Shown here in pieces: positions 17,714-26,142 of a DNA stretch of 64,000 nt. Numbering within the stretch: the stretch's first letter is position 1; the number at the start of each line of letters is the position of its first letter. The notes below the pieces were generated by a model that had not been told where the DNA came from, ran no database searches, and saw only the letters and a list, made by a program, of their open reading frames with translations. This DNA comes from Kumtagia sp964244725. Its GTDB lineage: Bacteria; Pseudomonadota; Alphaproteobacteria; Rhizobiales; Rhizobiaceae. The stretch covers positions 124,001 through 188,000 of the forward strand of contig CAXTJQ010000004.1 of the NCBI GenBank assembly GCA_964244725.1. Reading direction: 5' to 3'. The position numbers and the translations under genes are program-made.

Positions 17714-19591
17714 CTACTCCGCCGTCGCCTCCTCGTATTGCGACGACATCGCCAACCAGCGCTCTTCCTGGCTCTTCAGTTGCGCGACCAGCTGCGAGCG
17801 CTCCTTGGCGAGGCGGTTGGCGGTCGAGGGGTCCTTTTCGTAGACGGCCGGATTGGCGAGGTCATCCTCGATAGTGTCCATGCGCTTGCGCATGCGGTCC
17901 ATCAGCGCCTCGGTGGCGCGGATGTCCTTGGCCAAAGGCTCGGCGGCGGCGCGGCGCTGGGCTGCCTCGCGGCGGCGCTCGGCCTTCGAGGCCTTGTCGG
18001 CCTCGCGCTTCTCCTTGCGGTCGCCGGACGAGCCGGTGACGATCTGGCGATAGTCGTCGAGGTCGCCGTCGAAGGGGGCGACGGACCCGTCCTTGACCAG
18101 CCAGAGCCGGTCGGCGGTCGCCTCCAGCAGGTGGCGGTCGTGCGAGATCAGGATAACGGCGCCCGAGAAGTCGTTCAGCGCATGAATCAGCGCCTCGCGC
18201 GAATCGATGTCGAGATGGTTTGTGGGCTCGTCGAAGATAAACAGGTTCGGCCCGTCGAAGGCGGCGAGCCCCATCAGCAGCCGGGCCTTCTCGCCGCCGG
18301 ACAGGTCTTTCGCGGCGGTGTTCATTTTTTCCGTGGCCAGCCCGAACTGAGCCACTCTTCCGCGCACTTTCGATTCCGGCGCTTCGGGCATCAGGCGGCG
18401 GACATGCTCGTAGGCGTTCTCCTCCGGGCGCAAATCCTCGAGTTGATGCTGGGCGAAGATCGCCACCTTGAGGCCGGGCGCGACCGTCATCGTGCCGACA
18501 TCCTGCTTGAGGCGGCCGGACAGGAGCTTGGCGAAAGTCGACTTGCCGTTGCCGTTGGCGCCGAGCAGCGCGATGCGGTCGTCGGCGTCGATGCGCAAAG
18601 TCATCTTCTTCAGGATCGGCTGACCCGGCTGGTAGCCGACCGAAAGGTGGTCGATGGCGATGATCGGCGAGGCCACGGCCTTGACTGGCTCGGGAAAGCT
18701 GAACGGCCGGACATTGTCTTCCAGCATCGAGGCGATCGGCTTCATCTTCTCCAGCGCCTTGATGCGGGATTGCGCCTGGCGCGCCTTGGAGGCCTTGGCG
18801 CGGAAGCGGTCGACGAAAGCCTGCAGGTGCTTGCGCGCGGCGTCCTGCTTGACGCGGCCCTTTTCGAGAAGCTCGGCCTGTTCGGAGCGCTGGCGCTCGA
18901 ACTGGTCGTAGCCGCCGCGCCAGAAGGTCAGCTTCTTCTGGTCGAGATGGACGATCGAATTGACGGCCCGGTTGAGCAGGTCGCGGTCGTGGCTGATCAG
19001 CAGGACGGTGTGCGGATAGCGCGAAACGTAGTTTTCGAGCCAGAGCGCGCCTTCGAGATCGAGGTAGTTGGTCGGCTCGTCGAGCAGCAGCAGGTCGGGC
19101 TGCGAAAACAGCACGGCAGCCAGCGCCACACGCATGCGCCAGCCGCCGGAGAACGACGATACGGGCCTCTGCTGGGCGTCCGCGTCGAAGCCGAGCCCGG
19201 CGAGGATGGTCGCCGCGCGGGCTTCTGCGGAGTGGGCATCGATGTCGGCCAGGCGGATATGGATCTCGGCGATGCGTTCCGGGTCGGTCGCGGTGGTCTC
19301 CTCCTCCAGCAGGGCGGCGCGTTCCAGATCGGCCTTGAGGACGATCTCGATCAGCGGCTCCTCGGTGCCGGGCGCTTCCTGCGCGACCTGGCCGATTCGG
19401 GTGTTCCTGGGGATGAACACCGAGCCGGTCTCGGACGGGAGGTCGCCGGTGATGGCCTTGAACAGCGTGGTCTTGCCCGTGCCGTTGCGGCCGACGAGCC
19501 CAGCCTTCGCGCCGGTCGGCAGCGAGAGCGAGGCATGGTCGAGCAGCAGGCGTCCGGCGACGCGGAGGGAGAGGTCGGTGATCGTCAGCAT
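17714..19591 (-). CDS. ABC-F family ATP-binding protein
   Basis: A 625-residue soluble protein with two ABC cassettes and no membrane domain. Walker A motifs are GRNGTGKTT (about residue 35) and GANGNGKST (about 340). Signature and Walker B stretches are SFSGGWRMRVALAA with LLLLDEPTNYLDLEG, and LSGGEKARLLMG with FIFDEPTNHLDID. A linker of about 80 basic/helical residues lies between them, and a Lys/Arg/Glu-rich coiled coil ends the protein, as in Uup/YheS-type members. ABC-F proteins act on ribosomes (E-site translation factors) or on DNA structures. The start used opens directly with the first cassette; an ATG 36 nt upstream is possible. Confidence 0.92.
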   Translation of the reverse strand: MLTITDLSLRVAGRLLLDHASLSLPTGAKAGLVGRNGTGKTTLFKAITGDLPSETGSVFIPRNTRIGQVAQEAPGTEEPLIEIVLKADLERAALLEEETTATDPERIAEIHIRLADIDAHSAEARAATILAGLGFDADAQQRPVSSFSGGWRMRVALAAVLFSQPDLLLLDEPTNYLDLEGALWLENYVSRYPHTVLLISHDRDLLNRAVNSIVHLDQKKLTFWRGGYDQFERQRSEQAELLEKGRVKQDAARKHLQAFVDRFRAKASKARQAQSRIKALEKMKPIASMLEDNVRPFSFPEPVKAVASPIIAIDHLSVGYQPGQPILKKMTLRIDADDRIALLGANGNGKSTFAKLLSGRLKQDVGTMTVAPGLKVAIFAQHQLEDLRPEENAYEHVRRLMPEAPESKVRGRVAQFGLATEKMNTAAKDLSGGEKARLLMGLAAFDGPNLFIFDEPTNHLDIDSREALIHALNDFSGAVILISHDRHLLEATADRLWLVKDGSVAPFDGDLDDYRQIVTGSSGDRKEKREADKASKAERRREAAQRRAAAEPLAKDIRATEALMDRMRKRMDTIEDDLANPAVYEKDPSTANRLAKERSQLVAQLKSQEERWLAMSSQYEEATAE

Positions 19592-19637
19592 GGCGGCGGA
19601 TTTGGACGACGCGGGCCGCGATTGCAAGGGGTGGGCG

Positions 19638-19666
19638 TTGAAGCAGCCCCGTGAAATGTGTATATG
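19638..19666 (+). promoter_or_regulatory. Predicted vapBC promoter
   Basis: TTGAAG, a 17-nt spacer and TATATG, ending 29 nt before the vapB ATG. The -10 lies inside the inverted repeat described next, the layout expected for a self-repressing toxin-antitoxin promoter. The call comes from the pattern only. Confidence 0.55.
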
Positions 19667-19684
19667 ATTGACCTACGTACACAT
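19656..19684. promoter_or_regulatory. Predicted VapB operator (inverted repeat)
   Basis: Perfect 7-bp arms ATGTGTA (19656-19662) and TACACAT (19678-19684), centre to centre 22 bp, or two helical turns, apart. The repeat overlaps the -10 and transcript start and ends 11 nt before vapB. VapB antitoxins bind such repeats as dimers and, with VapC, repress their own operon. Confidence 0.6.
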
Positions 19685-19695
19685 CGGAGGCCGGC

Positions 19696-19893
19696 ATGCG
19701 AACCAATATCGACATCGACGACGCATTGCTCGGAGAGGCGATGGCGCTGACCGGGGCCAAGACCAAGAAGCAGGCTGTGAACGAAGCTTTGCGTGACCAA
19801 GTGAAACAAAGACGCGCCGTCAAATCCTTGCTCAGCCTTAAGGGCAAGGTCGAGTGGGAAGGCGACCTGGATGTGATGCGCCGTGACAAATGA
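19696..19893 (+). CDS. vapB: Type II antitoxin, VapB family
   Basis: A 65-residue antitoxin. The N-terminal segment MRTNIDIDDALLGEAMALTG is the ribbon-helix-helix-like DNA-binding start of the VapB_antitoxin (PF09957) family, and the C-terminal half (LLSLKGKVEWEGDLD) is the part that fills the toxin active site. It is preceded by a CGGAGG ribosome-binding site and an inverted repeat. It overlaps vapC by 4 nt (ATGA), which couples their translation. Confidence 0.92.
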   Translation: MRTNIDIDDALLGEAMALTGAKTKKQAVNEALRDQVKQRRAVKSLLSLKGKVEWEGDLDVMRRDK

Positions 19894-20291
19894 TACTCGT
19901 GGACACCTCGGTCTGGATCGAGTTCTTTCGAAGATCAGAAACACTGCATGGCGAAATCCTGACGACAGCGCTTGAGCGCCGCGATGTCTGTATCGGCGAT
20001 CTCATTTCGGCGGAGGTGCTTCAGGGCATCCGGAACGTGAAGGAAGAACGATCGATAAACGAAGCATTTTCCGATCTTCCGATGCGAAGTCTTTGCGGGC
20101 TGGAAATCGCCCGAAAGGCTGCAGTCAACTATCGGAGACTTAGGGCCAATGGCATCACTGCGAGGGGGACGATCGACGTGATCATCGCGACATGGAGCAT
20201 CGAGAACGAAATCCCTTTGCTGCACAATGACAGCGACTTCACCGCCATGGAGTCGCTGCTCGGCTTGATCTCATACGTCAAAACAAATTAG
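19890..20291 (+). CDS. vapC: Type II toxin, VapC PIN-domain ribonuclease
   Basis: A 133-residue PIN-domain Mg2+-dependent RNase. Acidic active-site residues are visible: Asp5 (ILVDTSVWIEFF), the Glu in ISAEVLQGIR, and the two Asp in GTIDVIIA and HNDSDF. Family members typically cut initiator tRNA or other structured RNA when VapB is lost. Length is complete and all catalytic residues are present, so the module looks intact. The stop lies 8 bp from the convergent dinB-like gene. Confidence 0.93.
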   Translation: MILVDTSVWIEFFRRSETLHGEILTTALERRDVCIGDLISAEVLQGIRNVKEERSINEAFSDLPMRSLCGLEIARKAAVNYRRLRANGITARGTIDVIIATWSIENEIPLLHNDSDFTAMESLLGLISYVKTN

Positions 20292-20299
20292 AGCGCGCC

Positions 20300-20812
20300 T
20301 CAAGCATAGGCCCTGCCCTCCTCCGTGCGCTGGAAGTAGATCAGGTCGAGCGCGACCGACAGCTTGCCGAGCTTGGTCAGAGACGCGTGGACCTGGCCGC
20401 GATGGTGGGTCTGGTGGTTGAACAGATGCGACAAAGCCGGCGCGAGGCGCTGCGAGACTATGCGCATGTCGGTGACGGTCATGTAGGTGAACCGGCCCGC
20501 CAGCCCTTCCTCGCCCAAGCCGGCGATCCAGTCGAGAATGCGTGCGTCCTCGGCTTGACGGGCCGCGTACAGACCGTCGAAATCTGTGAACAGGATGGCG
20601 TCCAGCGTTGCCGGCGCATCGCCCGCGCCGGTGAAGCGCTTCATCCAGATGCGGTCGGTTGCCAGAAGATGGTTCAGCGTGCCGAGAGCCGATTTGAAGA
20701 AGACGCCCGTGTCGCGGGTGAATTCCTCGAAGGTCAGCTCGGAGGCCGCGGCGTAGACGCGCTCGTTGGCCCAGCGGTTGTAGGCGGCGAACATCATGAA
20801 ATGCTGGCGCAT
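20300..20812 (-). CDS. DinB family protein
   Basis: A 170-residue four-helix DinB/YfiT-type protein. Potential metal ligands are the His in LGTLNHLLATDRIW and the two in the LFNHQTHHRGQVH helix, the characteristic triad of the superfamily. Members act as metal-dependent thiol (bacillithiol/mycothiol-like) transferases or have no known role; nothing here fixes the substrate. The start follows GAGGGA at 5-6 nt. In-frame sequence further upstream overlaps the ndk promoter region and is not coding. Confidence 0.85.
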   Translation of the reverse strand: MRQHFMMFAAYNRWANERVYAAASELTFEEFTRDTGVFFKSALGTLNHLLATDRIWMKRFTGAGDAPATLDAILFTDFDGLYAARQAEDARILDWIAGLGEEGLAGRFTYMTVTDMRIVSQRLAPALSHLFNHQTHHRGQVHASLTKLGKLSVALDLIYFQRTEEGRAYA

Positions 20813-20921
20813 GGTCTTCCCTCGCATCACGGCGCGGCCCGTCCTACCCGGATGCGAGAGGGGCAGCAACGGCGCATCGGCGAGCGGAGCGGACATCGCC
20901 GTCCTTCCATGACCGGACTGC

Positions 20922-20950
20922 TTGGCAATGGAGCGGGCGGCTTGTATAGA
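20922..20950 (+). promoter_or_regulatory. Predicted ndk promoter
   Basis: TTGGCA, an exact 17-nt spacer and TATAGA, 37 nt before the ndk ATG. This is one of the best sigma-70-like matches in the window. An inverted repeat is centred on the -10. Confidence 0.6.
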
Positions 20951-20956
20951 GCCGCC
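20936..20956. promoter_or_regulatory. Inverted repeat over the ndk -10 element
   Basis: Perfect 7-bp arms GGCGGCT (20936-20942) and AGCCGCC (20950-20956) flank the 7-nt TGTATAG that contains the -10 core. The location suits a repressor site. If transcription starts further upstream than predicted, it could also form an RNA hairpin. Confidence 0.45.
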
Positions 20957-20987
20957 ACCTCCACGGCTTCTCGACAAAGGACAGACA

Positions 20988-21410
20988 ATGGCGATCGAAC
21001 GCACGTTTTCGATGATCAAGCCCGACGCGACCCGGCGCAACCTGACCGGCGCGATCACCAAGATGCTCGAAGACGCCGGATTGCGTGTCGTCGCTTCTAA
21101 GCGCGTGTGGATGAGCCTGCGCGAGGCGCAGGGCTTTTACGCCGTGCATAAGGACCGCCCCTTTTTCGGCGAGTTGACGGAGTTCATGTCGTCGGCGCCG
21201 ACCATCGTCCAGGTGCTCGAAGGCGAAAACGCGATTGCCAGGAACCGCCAGGTGATGGGCGCGACCAATCCCGCCAACGCCTCCGAAGGCACGATCCGCA
21301 AGGTGCACGCTCTGTCGATCGGCGAGAACTCGGTCCACGGGTCGGATGCGCCGGAAACGGCGGCGCAGGAGATCAGGTATTGGTTCTCGGACATCGAAGT
21401 GGTCGGCTGA
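20988..21410 (+). CDS. ndk: Nucleoside diphosphate kinase
   Basis: A 140-residue enzyme, the standard length, which balances NTP and dNTP pools by phosphotransfer through His117 (NSVHGSDA). Other motifs: TFSMIKPDA at the N-terminus and GATNPANASEGTIR before the active site. An AAAGGAC site precedes the ATG, and a strong predicted promoter lies upstream. It is convergent with moaE, with a hairpin between. Confidence 0.97.
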   Translation: MAIERTFSMIKPDATRRNLTGAITKMLEDAGLRVVASKRVWMSLREAQGFYAVHKDRPFFGELTEFMSSAPTIVQVLEGENAIARNRQVMGATNPANASEGTIRKVHALSIGENSVHGSDAPETAAQEIRYWFSDIEVVG

Positions 21411-21428
21411 GCCGAAGAGTCCGGAAAC

Positions 21429-21448
21429 GATGTCAACGCATTGACATC
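21429..21448. terminator. Hairpin between convergent ndk and moaE
   Basis: Perfect 8-bp stem GATGTCAA/TTGACATC with a CGCA loop, and an outer CCGG/CCGG pair at 21421-21424 and 21453-21456. It lies 18 nt after the ndk stop. The run after the stem on the plus strand is not U-rich until CCTTTTTATG at 21474, so it may terminate weakly or in both directions. Confidence 0.45.
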
Positions 21449-21470
21449 ATAGCCGGTTCGCCTGTCCTTT

Positions 21471-21953
21471 TTATGTGTCGGCGTCCGGCTTCCAGCGCTC
21501 CGCCGCCAAGGCGTCCCTCTTTGTCGCCTCGACCCAAGCGCTCGCCGCGCCGTCGAGACGGTGCTCCCTCTTCCAGAACGGGGCGTCGGTCTTGAGATAG
21601 TCCATCAGGAACGACGCCGCCTCGAACGCCGTCTGCCTGTGGGACGATGCGGCGGCGACCAGCACGATGTTCTCCCCAGGGGCGATCGCGCCGAAGCGGT
21701 GGATCGCGGTCAGCCCGAGGAGCGGCCAGCGCACCACGGCCTGCGTCGCGATCCGCATGATCTCCGACTCGGCCATGCCGGGATAATGTTCGAGTTCCAG
21801 CGCCTTGAGCGTGCCCGCTTCGTCGCGGCACAGGCCGCTGAAGGTCACGACCGCGCCGATGTCGGTGCGTCCGCCTGTCAGCCGCGCGATCTCGGCGGCG
21901 GTGTCGAAATCCTCCGCCTGGACGCGGACGGCCGGCACGCAAGCGGACAGCAC
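21471..21953 (-). CDS. moaE: Molybdopterin synthase catalytic subunit
   Basis: A 160-residue protein that works with thiocarboxylated MoaD to convert precursor Z (cPMP) to molybdopterin. Family features: GAVVTFSGLCRD near residue 33, LELEHYPGMAE, IHRFGAIAPGENIV, and the active-site lysine region YLKTDAPFWKRE. The start is GTG, chosen because GGAGG (inside the end of moaD) stands 7 nt upstream. It follows moaD with a 2-nt gap, so the two subunits are co-translated. Confidence 0.95.
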   Translation of the reverse strand: MLSACVPAVRVQAEDFDTAAEIARLTGGRTDIGAVVTFSGLCRDEAGTLKALELEHYPGMAESEIMRIATQAVVRWPLLGLTAIHRFGAIAPGENIVLVAAASSHRQTAFEAASFLMDYLKTDAPFWKREHRLDGAASAWVEATKRDALAAERWKPDADT

Positions 21954-21955
21954 GA

Positions 21956-22222
21956 TCAGCCTCCGGTCATCGGCGGGAACAGCGCGATCTCCCTGGCGCC
22001 GACGATCGGCTCGCCATGGTCGGCATGATCGTGGTCGAGGGCCACACGGATCACGTCGGGGTAGCGCAGCGCCTCCTCATACCCTCCGCCGCGGGAGCGC
22101 AGCCATTGCAGGAGGTCGTCTACAGAGCGCACGTCCGCCGGGAGAACGACATCTTCCTGTGGATGTCCGATGCGCTCGCGCACCCAAGCGAAGTAGACCA
22201 GCCTGACGGGTTGGCCGCTCAT
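21956..22222 (-). CDS. moaD: Molybdopterin synthase sulfur-carrier subunit
   Basis: An 88-residue ubiquitin-like protein that ends in the obligatory Gly-Gly (PPMTGG), the site that is adenylated and thiocarboxylated to donate sulfur to molybdopterin. YFAWVRERIG near the N-terminus is typical of MoaD. Its start overlaps the pgsA stop by 4 nt and moaE follows after 2 nt, giving the operon pgsA-moaD-moaE. Confidence 0.93.
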   Translation of the reverse strand: MSGQPVRLVYFAWVRERIGHPQEDVVLPADVRSVDDLLQWLRSRGGGYEEALRYPDVIRVALDHDHADHGEPIVGAREIALFPPMTGG

Positions 22223-22821
22223 TCGTCGACGATGTGCTTGGCGCCGACGCGGAAGTAGTCGTAGCCGGTGTAGAGGGTCACGAGCGCCGAGATCCAGAGC
22301 AGCACGATGCCGGTCTGCGACCAGTAGGCGACGATCTTGTCGCCGGCCGGGCCCAGCAGCAGGAAGCCAACGGCCACCATCTGAATGGCCGTCTTCCATT
22401 TCGCCAGTTGCGACACCGGGACGCTGACCTTCAACGCCGCGAGATATTCGCGCAACCCGGACACGAGGATCTCGCGGCAAAGGATGATGATGGCCGCCCA
22501 GAGCGACCACCCCGCGATGCCCGCCTGGTGGCGGTCGGTGTCGGCGGCGAGCAAGAGCAGGCAGGTGGCGACGAGCAGTTTGTCGGCGATCGGGTCGAGC
22601 ATCTTGCCGATGTTAGAGGTCTGCTGCCAAGCCCGCGCGAGATAGCCGTCGACATAGTCGGTCAGGCTCGCGATTGTAAAGATGACCAGGGCCGACCAGC
22701 GCGCGAAGTCGGTGGACTGCAGACGGCCCTCCGGGATGAAGAAGCACAGCACCACAAGCGGCACCGCGGCGATGCGGCCATAGGTCAGCATGTTGGGCAG
22801 ATTGAAGGCGCGTCGTGCCAT
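22219..22821 (-). CDS. pgsA: CDP-diacylglycerol-glycerol-3-phosphate 3-phosphatidyltransferase
   Basis: A 200-residue membrane enzyme for the committed step of phosphatidylglycerol synthesis. It has the start NLPNMLTYGRIAAVP, the catalytic D-x2-D-G-x2-A-R-x8-G-x3-D-x3-D motif (TDYVDGYLAR and GKMLDPIADK), and REILVSGLREYLA, which is typical of PgsA. About five transmembrane helices are visible. It overlaps moaD by 4 nt. uvrC lies upstream on the same strand across a gap of about 100 bp, a common Rhizobiales order. Confidence 0.93.
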   Translation of the reverse strand: MARRAFNLPNMLTYGRIAAVPLVVLCFFIPEGRLQSTDFARWSALVIFTIASLTDYVDGYLARAWQQTSNIGKMLDPIADKLLVATCLLLLAADTDRHQAGIAGWSLWAAIIILCREILVSGLREYLAALKVSVPVSQLAKWKTAIQMVAVGFLLLGPAGDKIVAYWSQTGIVLLWISALVTLYTGYDYFRVGAKHIVDE

Positions 22822-22919
22822 GTGTTTCCGATCCGGCTTGGGCGGCTACTCAAATCAGAAGGAGTCGTCGCCGGTCAATGCGCCCGGGCGACCAAATTCG
22901 GCGTCGGCGGTCCCGGCCG

Positions 22920-25001
22920 TCACTTTTCGTGGAAATGGTTATAGACTGTTCGCGCGACCGATTCAGAAATTCCTTCGACGGTCATCAAATCGTCCATCGC
23001 GGCGCGGCCGACGGCCTTCGCGGTGCCGAAATGCAGCAGAAGCGCGCGCTTGCGGCCCGGCCCGATACCGGAAATCTCGTCGAGCGGATTGCGGACCATC
23101 TCCTTCTTGCGGCGCGCGCGATGCGATCCGATGGCGAATCGGTGCGCCTCGTCGCGCATGCGCTGCACAAAATAGAGCACCGGGTCGCGCACCGGCAAAG
23201 TGAACGCGTCGCGGCCGGGCGCGAAGAAGCGTTCGCGGCCGGCATCGCGGTCGACGCCCTTGGCGACGCCGATCGCCGTGACCTTGTCGGCAATCCCGAG
23301 CTTGTCGAGGATGGCGCGGACCGCCGACATCTGGCCTTGGCCGCCATCGATCAGGATCACGTCCGGCCATGCGGGAAACGCGCTTTCTTCTTCGTCGGCG
23401 GATTTGGCCGCCCCTGCTGCTCCATCCGGGTTCTCTTTCATAAGGCGCGAGAAGCGCCGCTCCATGACCTCGCGCATCATGCCGAAATCGTCCCCCGGCG
23501 TGATGTCGGTCGAGCGGATGTTGAACTTGCGGTACTGGTTCTTCACGAAGCCTTCCGGGCCGGCGACGATCATCGCGCCGACCGCGTTCGCGCCCATGAT
23601 ATGCGAGTTGTCGTAGACCTCGATGCGGGTCGGCTTGCGCTCCAGGCCGAGGGTCTCCTTGAGGCCGTCGAGCAGACGGCCTTGCGTCGAGGTCTCCGCG
23701 AGCCGGCGGGCCAGGGCCTCGCGAGCGTTCTGCAGGACATGGTCGGTCAGGTCTTTCTTTTCGCCCCGCTTGGGGACCGAGATTGAAACCCGATGGTTGG
23801 CTTTCGCGGAGAGGGCTGCGGCAAGCAATTCGCATTCGTCGACCTCCTGCGCGAGCAGGATCGCGCGCGGGCACGGCTTGTCGTCGTAGAATTGTGCGAG
23901 GAAGGATTCGAGGATTTCGGATCCCTCCATCGCCGGATCGGCTTTCGGAAAATAGGCGCGGTTGCCCCAGTTCTGGCCGGTGCGAAAGAAAAATACCTGG
24001 ATGCAGACCTGGCCCCCCTCCTGATGCAGCGCGAACACGTCGGCCTCCTCGACCGATTGCGGATTGATGCCCTGGTGGCTCTGCACATGCGAAAGCGCAG
24101 CGAGCCGGTCGCGGTAGATCGCAGCGCGCTCGAAATCCATTTCCTCCGAGGCCTGCTGCATTGCGCCGGCAATCTCCGTCTTGACCTTCTGGCTGCGGCC
24201 GGAAAGGAAATCCTTGGCCTCGCCGACCAACTCGGCATATTCGTCGCGCGTCACTTCGCTGGTGCATGGCCCCGAGCAGCGCTTGATCTGGTAGAGAAGG
24301 CATGGCCGGGTGCGGGTCTCGAAGACCGAATCCGTGCAGGTGCGCAGCAGGAAGGCGCGCTGCAGCGAATTGACGGTGCGGCCGACCGCGCCGGCCGAGG
24401 CGAACGGCCCGAAATAGTCACCGCCGCGCCCGCGCGCGCCGCGGTGCTTGAAGATGCCCGGTGCGGCATGCTCCGTCGTGACGACGATATAGGGGAAGGA
24501 CTTGTCGTCGCGCAGCAGCACGTTGAAGCGTGGCCGCAAGCGCTTGATCATGTTGGCTTCGAGCAGAAGCGCCTCGATCTCGGTGCGGGTCACGACGAAT
24601 TCCATCGTCGCGGTCTCGCGCACCATGCGGCCGATTCGGTTGGTGTGGAATCGGCCCTGCGCGTAGTTGGCGACGCGCTTCTTGAGGCTGCGCGCCTTGC
24701 CGACATAGAGCACGTCGCCCGCGGCGTTCATCATCCGGTAGACGCCTGGCGCGTTGGGCAGGCGCTTGACCAGCGTCTGGATGACATCGGCTCCGACCTT
24801 GCCGTCGGCGTCGCTCGCCTGCGTCTGGCTCCAGTCGATCGCCGTGAAGGGTAGATTCGGTTCGTCGACGGCGACTGGCTCCACGACGATCTCGTCATCG
24901 TCGTCGCTCTCGTCGCCGGGCAGATAGCCGGCGACATCGGTATCGGCCGGATCGTCCCGGGGAATCGGCGGCAATTTGCGTTCGGCGTCGGGCGGACTCA
25001 T
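22920..25001 (-). CDS. uvrC: Excinuclease ABC subunit C
   Basis: A 693-residue nucleotide-excision-repair nuclease. The GIY-YIG domain (about 85-165: APGVYRMMN and VLYVGKARSLKKRVANY) makes the 3' incision. A UVR motif lies near residue 285, the RNase H-like 5'-incision domain begins near RIEVYDNSHIMG, and two helix-hairpin-helix motifs (ISGIGPGRKRALL, VEGISESVA) end the protein. The first 75 or so residues form an acidic, low-complexity extension (DESDDDDE) before the usual start of the domain. The start overlaps the upstream SDR gene by 4 nt (ATGA). Confidence 0.96.
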   Translation of the reverse strand: MSPPDAERKLPPIPRDDPADTDVAGYLPGDESDDDDEIVVEPVAVDEPNLPFTAIDWSQTQASDADGKVGADVIQTLVKRLPNAPGVYRMMNAAGDVLYVGKARSLKKRVANYAQGRFHTNRIGRMVRETATMEFVVTRTEIEALLLEANMIKRLRPRFNVLLRDDKSFPYIVVTTEHAAPGIFKHRGARGRGGDYFGPFASAGAVGRTVNSLQRAFLLRTCTDSVFETRTRPCLLYQIKRCSGPCTSEVTRDEYAELVGEAKDFLSGRSQKVKTEIAGAMQQASEEMDFERAAIYRDRLAALSHVQSHQGINPQSVEEADVFALHQEGGQVCIQVFFFRTGQNWGNRAYFPKADPAMEGSEILESFLAQFYDDKPCPRAILLAQEVDECELLAAALSAKANHRVSISVPKRGEKKDLTDHVLQNAREALARRLAETSTQGRLLDGLKETLGLERKPTRIEVYDNSHIMGANAVGAMIVAGPEGFVKNQYRKFNIRSTDITPGDDFGMMREVMERRFSRLMKENPDGAAGAAKSADEEESAFPAWPDVILIDGGQGQMSAVRAILDKLGIADKVTAIGVAKGVDRDAGRERFFAPGRDAFTLPVRDPVLYFVQRMRDEAHRFAIGSHRARRKKEMVRNPLDEISGIGPGRKRALLLHFGTAKAVGRAAMDDLMTVEGISESVARTVYNHFHEK

Positions 25002-25801
25002 TCGGCGATGCCTGCCACGTCGGCCGTCCGCCACGCAAGATGCTGCCCGCCATCGAGCGCGATCAGTTGGCCCGTGATCGACGGCGTCTCCCATAAATAT
25101 CGGATCGTCGCGCCGAACTCGCCGAGGCCAGGGCCGCGCCGCAGCGGCAGCGAGGCGGCCTGCGCGTCGAAGTCCGCCTGACTCTGGCGCGGGCTCGGCA
25201 GCGTCGGACCGGGGCCGATCGCGTTGACGCGGATCAGCGGAGCGAAGGCCTGCGCCATGGTCTGCGTCGCCGACCAGAGGGCCGCCTTCGACAGCGAATA
25301 GGAGAAGTGGCGCGGCGTCGGCTTGAGCACTCGCTGATCGACCATGTTGACCACAAGGCCCGAACGATCCCCGCCTGGCCTGACGGCGAAGGATCGGGCG
25401 ATCATCGCGGGGGCAGCAACGTGCAAGGCGAAATGCCGGTCCCACGCGTCCCATTCGAAGTCCAACGCCATGTCCTCCTCGAAGACCGACGCATTGTTCA
25501 CCACGATCGACAGCGGACCTGCGAGCGCCTCGCTTTTTTCAACCAGCCCGGCCACTTGCGACCGGTCGGTCAGGTCGGCCCGAACGACGAAAGCCTTCCC
25601 GCCGCCGGCCCGAACCGAGTCGACCAGAGCCGTGGCATCCTCGACCGAGCGATCACAATGGACGACGACGCCAAAGCCGTGGGCCGCGAGATCCTCGACG
25701 GTCGCGCGGCCGATCCGGCGCGCGCCTCCGGTCACCAATACGTTCGTGTGCGCAAGCGCCAAATCGTCACCTTCGGAATGATCGGGCCGCGATGGCGGCA
25801 A
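24998..25801 (-). CDS. SDR family oxidoreductase, FolM/pteridine-reductase-like
   Basis: A 267-residue short-chain dehydrogenase. The nucleotide motif is LVTGGARRIGRA (an RRIGR form, which favours NADPH and is seen in FolM and pteridine reductases), followed by VNNASVFEED and the catalytic YSLSK. FolM-like enzymes reduce dihydromonapterin or dihydrofolate; that role here is inferred from the motifs. It is translationally coupled to uvrC (4-nt overlap), so it probably shares that operon. An ATG at a later codon, nearer the motif, is also possible as the start. Confidence 0.82.
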   Translation of the reverse strand: MPPSRPDHSEGDDLALAHTNVLVTGGARRIGRATVEDLAAHGFGVVVHCDRSVEDATALVDSVRAGGGKAFVVRADLTDRSQVAGLVEKSEALAGPLSIVVNNASVFEEDMALDFEWDAWDRHFALHVAAPAMIARSFAVRPGGDRSGLVVNMVDQRVLKPTPRHFSYSLSKAALWSATQTMAQAFAPLIRVNAIGPGPTLPSPRQSQADFDAQAASLPLRRGPGLGEFGATIRYLWETPSITGQLIALDGGQHLAWRTADVAGIAE

Positions 25802-26142
25802 TCGTTAAAACACATTCGTTCATCGGGCAGGACTGTGGCCGATCAAGTCGTCTCCGCTTGCAATGCCCATATCGTCAAGCCCGATATAGGGCGCGCAAGC
25901 CCTTGCACCAAGCGGCTCGCGGCGACCCGACACTGTCTCCTGCCAGCTTTGCGGGCAGGAACGTCACGCCGAATTCCGGCCTCATTGGCGCCCGGCAATG
26001 ATCCCGATTGCGGTGCGGTCCGGCCGCATTCCGGGGCGAGAGTCATGCGGTGAAGCGTCCCATCTTTCCGCCCCCGCAGTCGGGACGCTCTCGACCACAA
26101 CCGCCGCTGTGCGTTGCGTCTGCAGCGGCCAAGGAGAAGACA
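25802..26142. other. 341-bp divergent intergenic region
   Basis: Between the minus-strand SDR gene and the plus-strand outer-membrane barrel gene. No gene is supported. A hairpin just before the barrel gene start (GCCGCTG at 26103-26109 with CAGCGGC at 26123-26129) lies 1 nt before the AAGGAG ribosome-binding site and could affect translation or mRNA stability. No confident promoter pair was identified. Confidence 0.5.
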
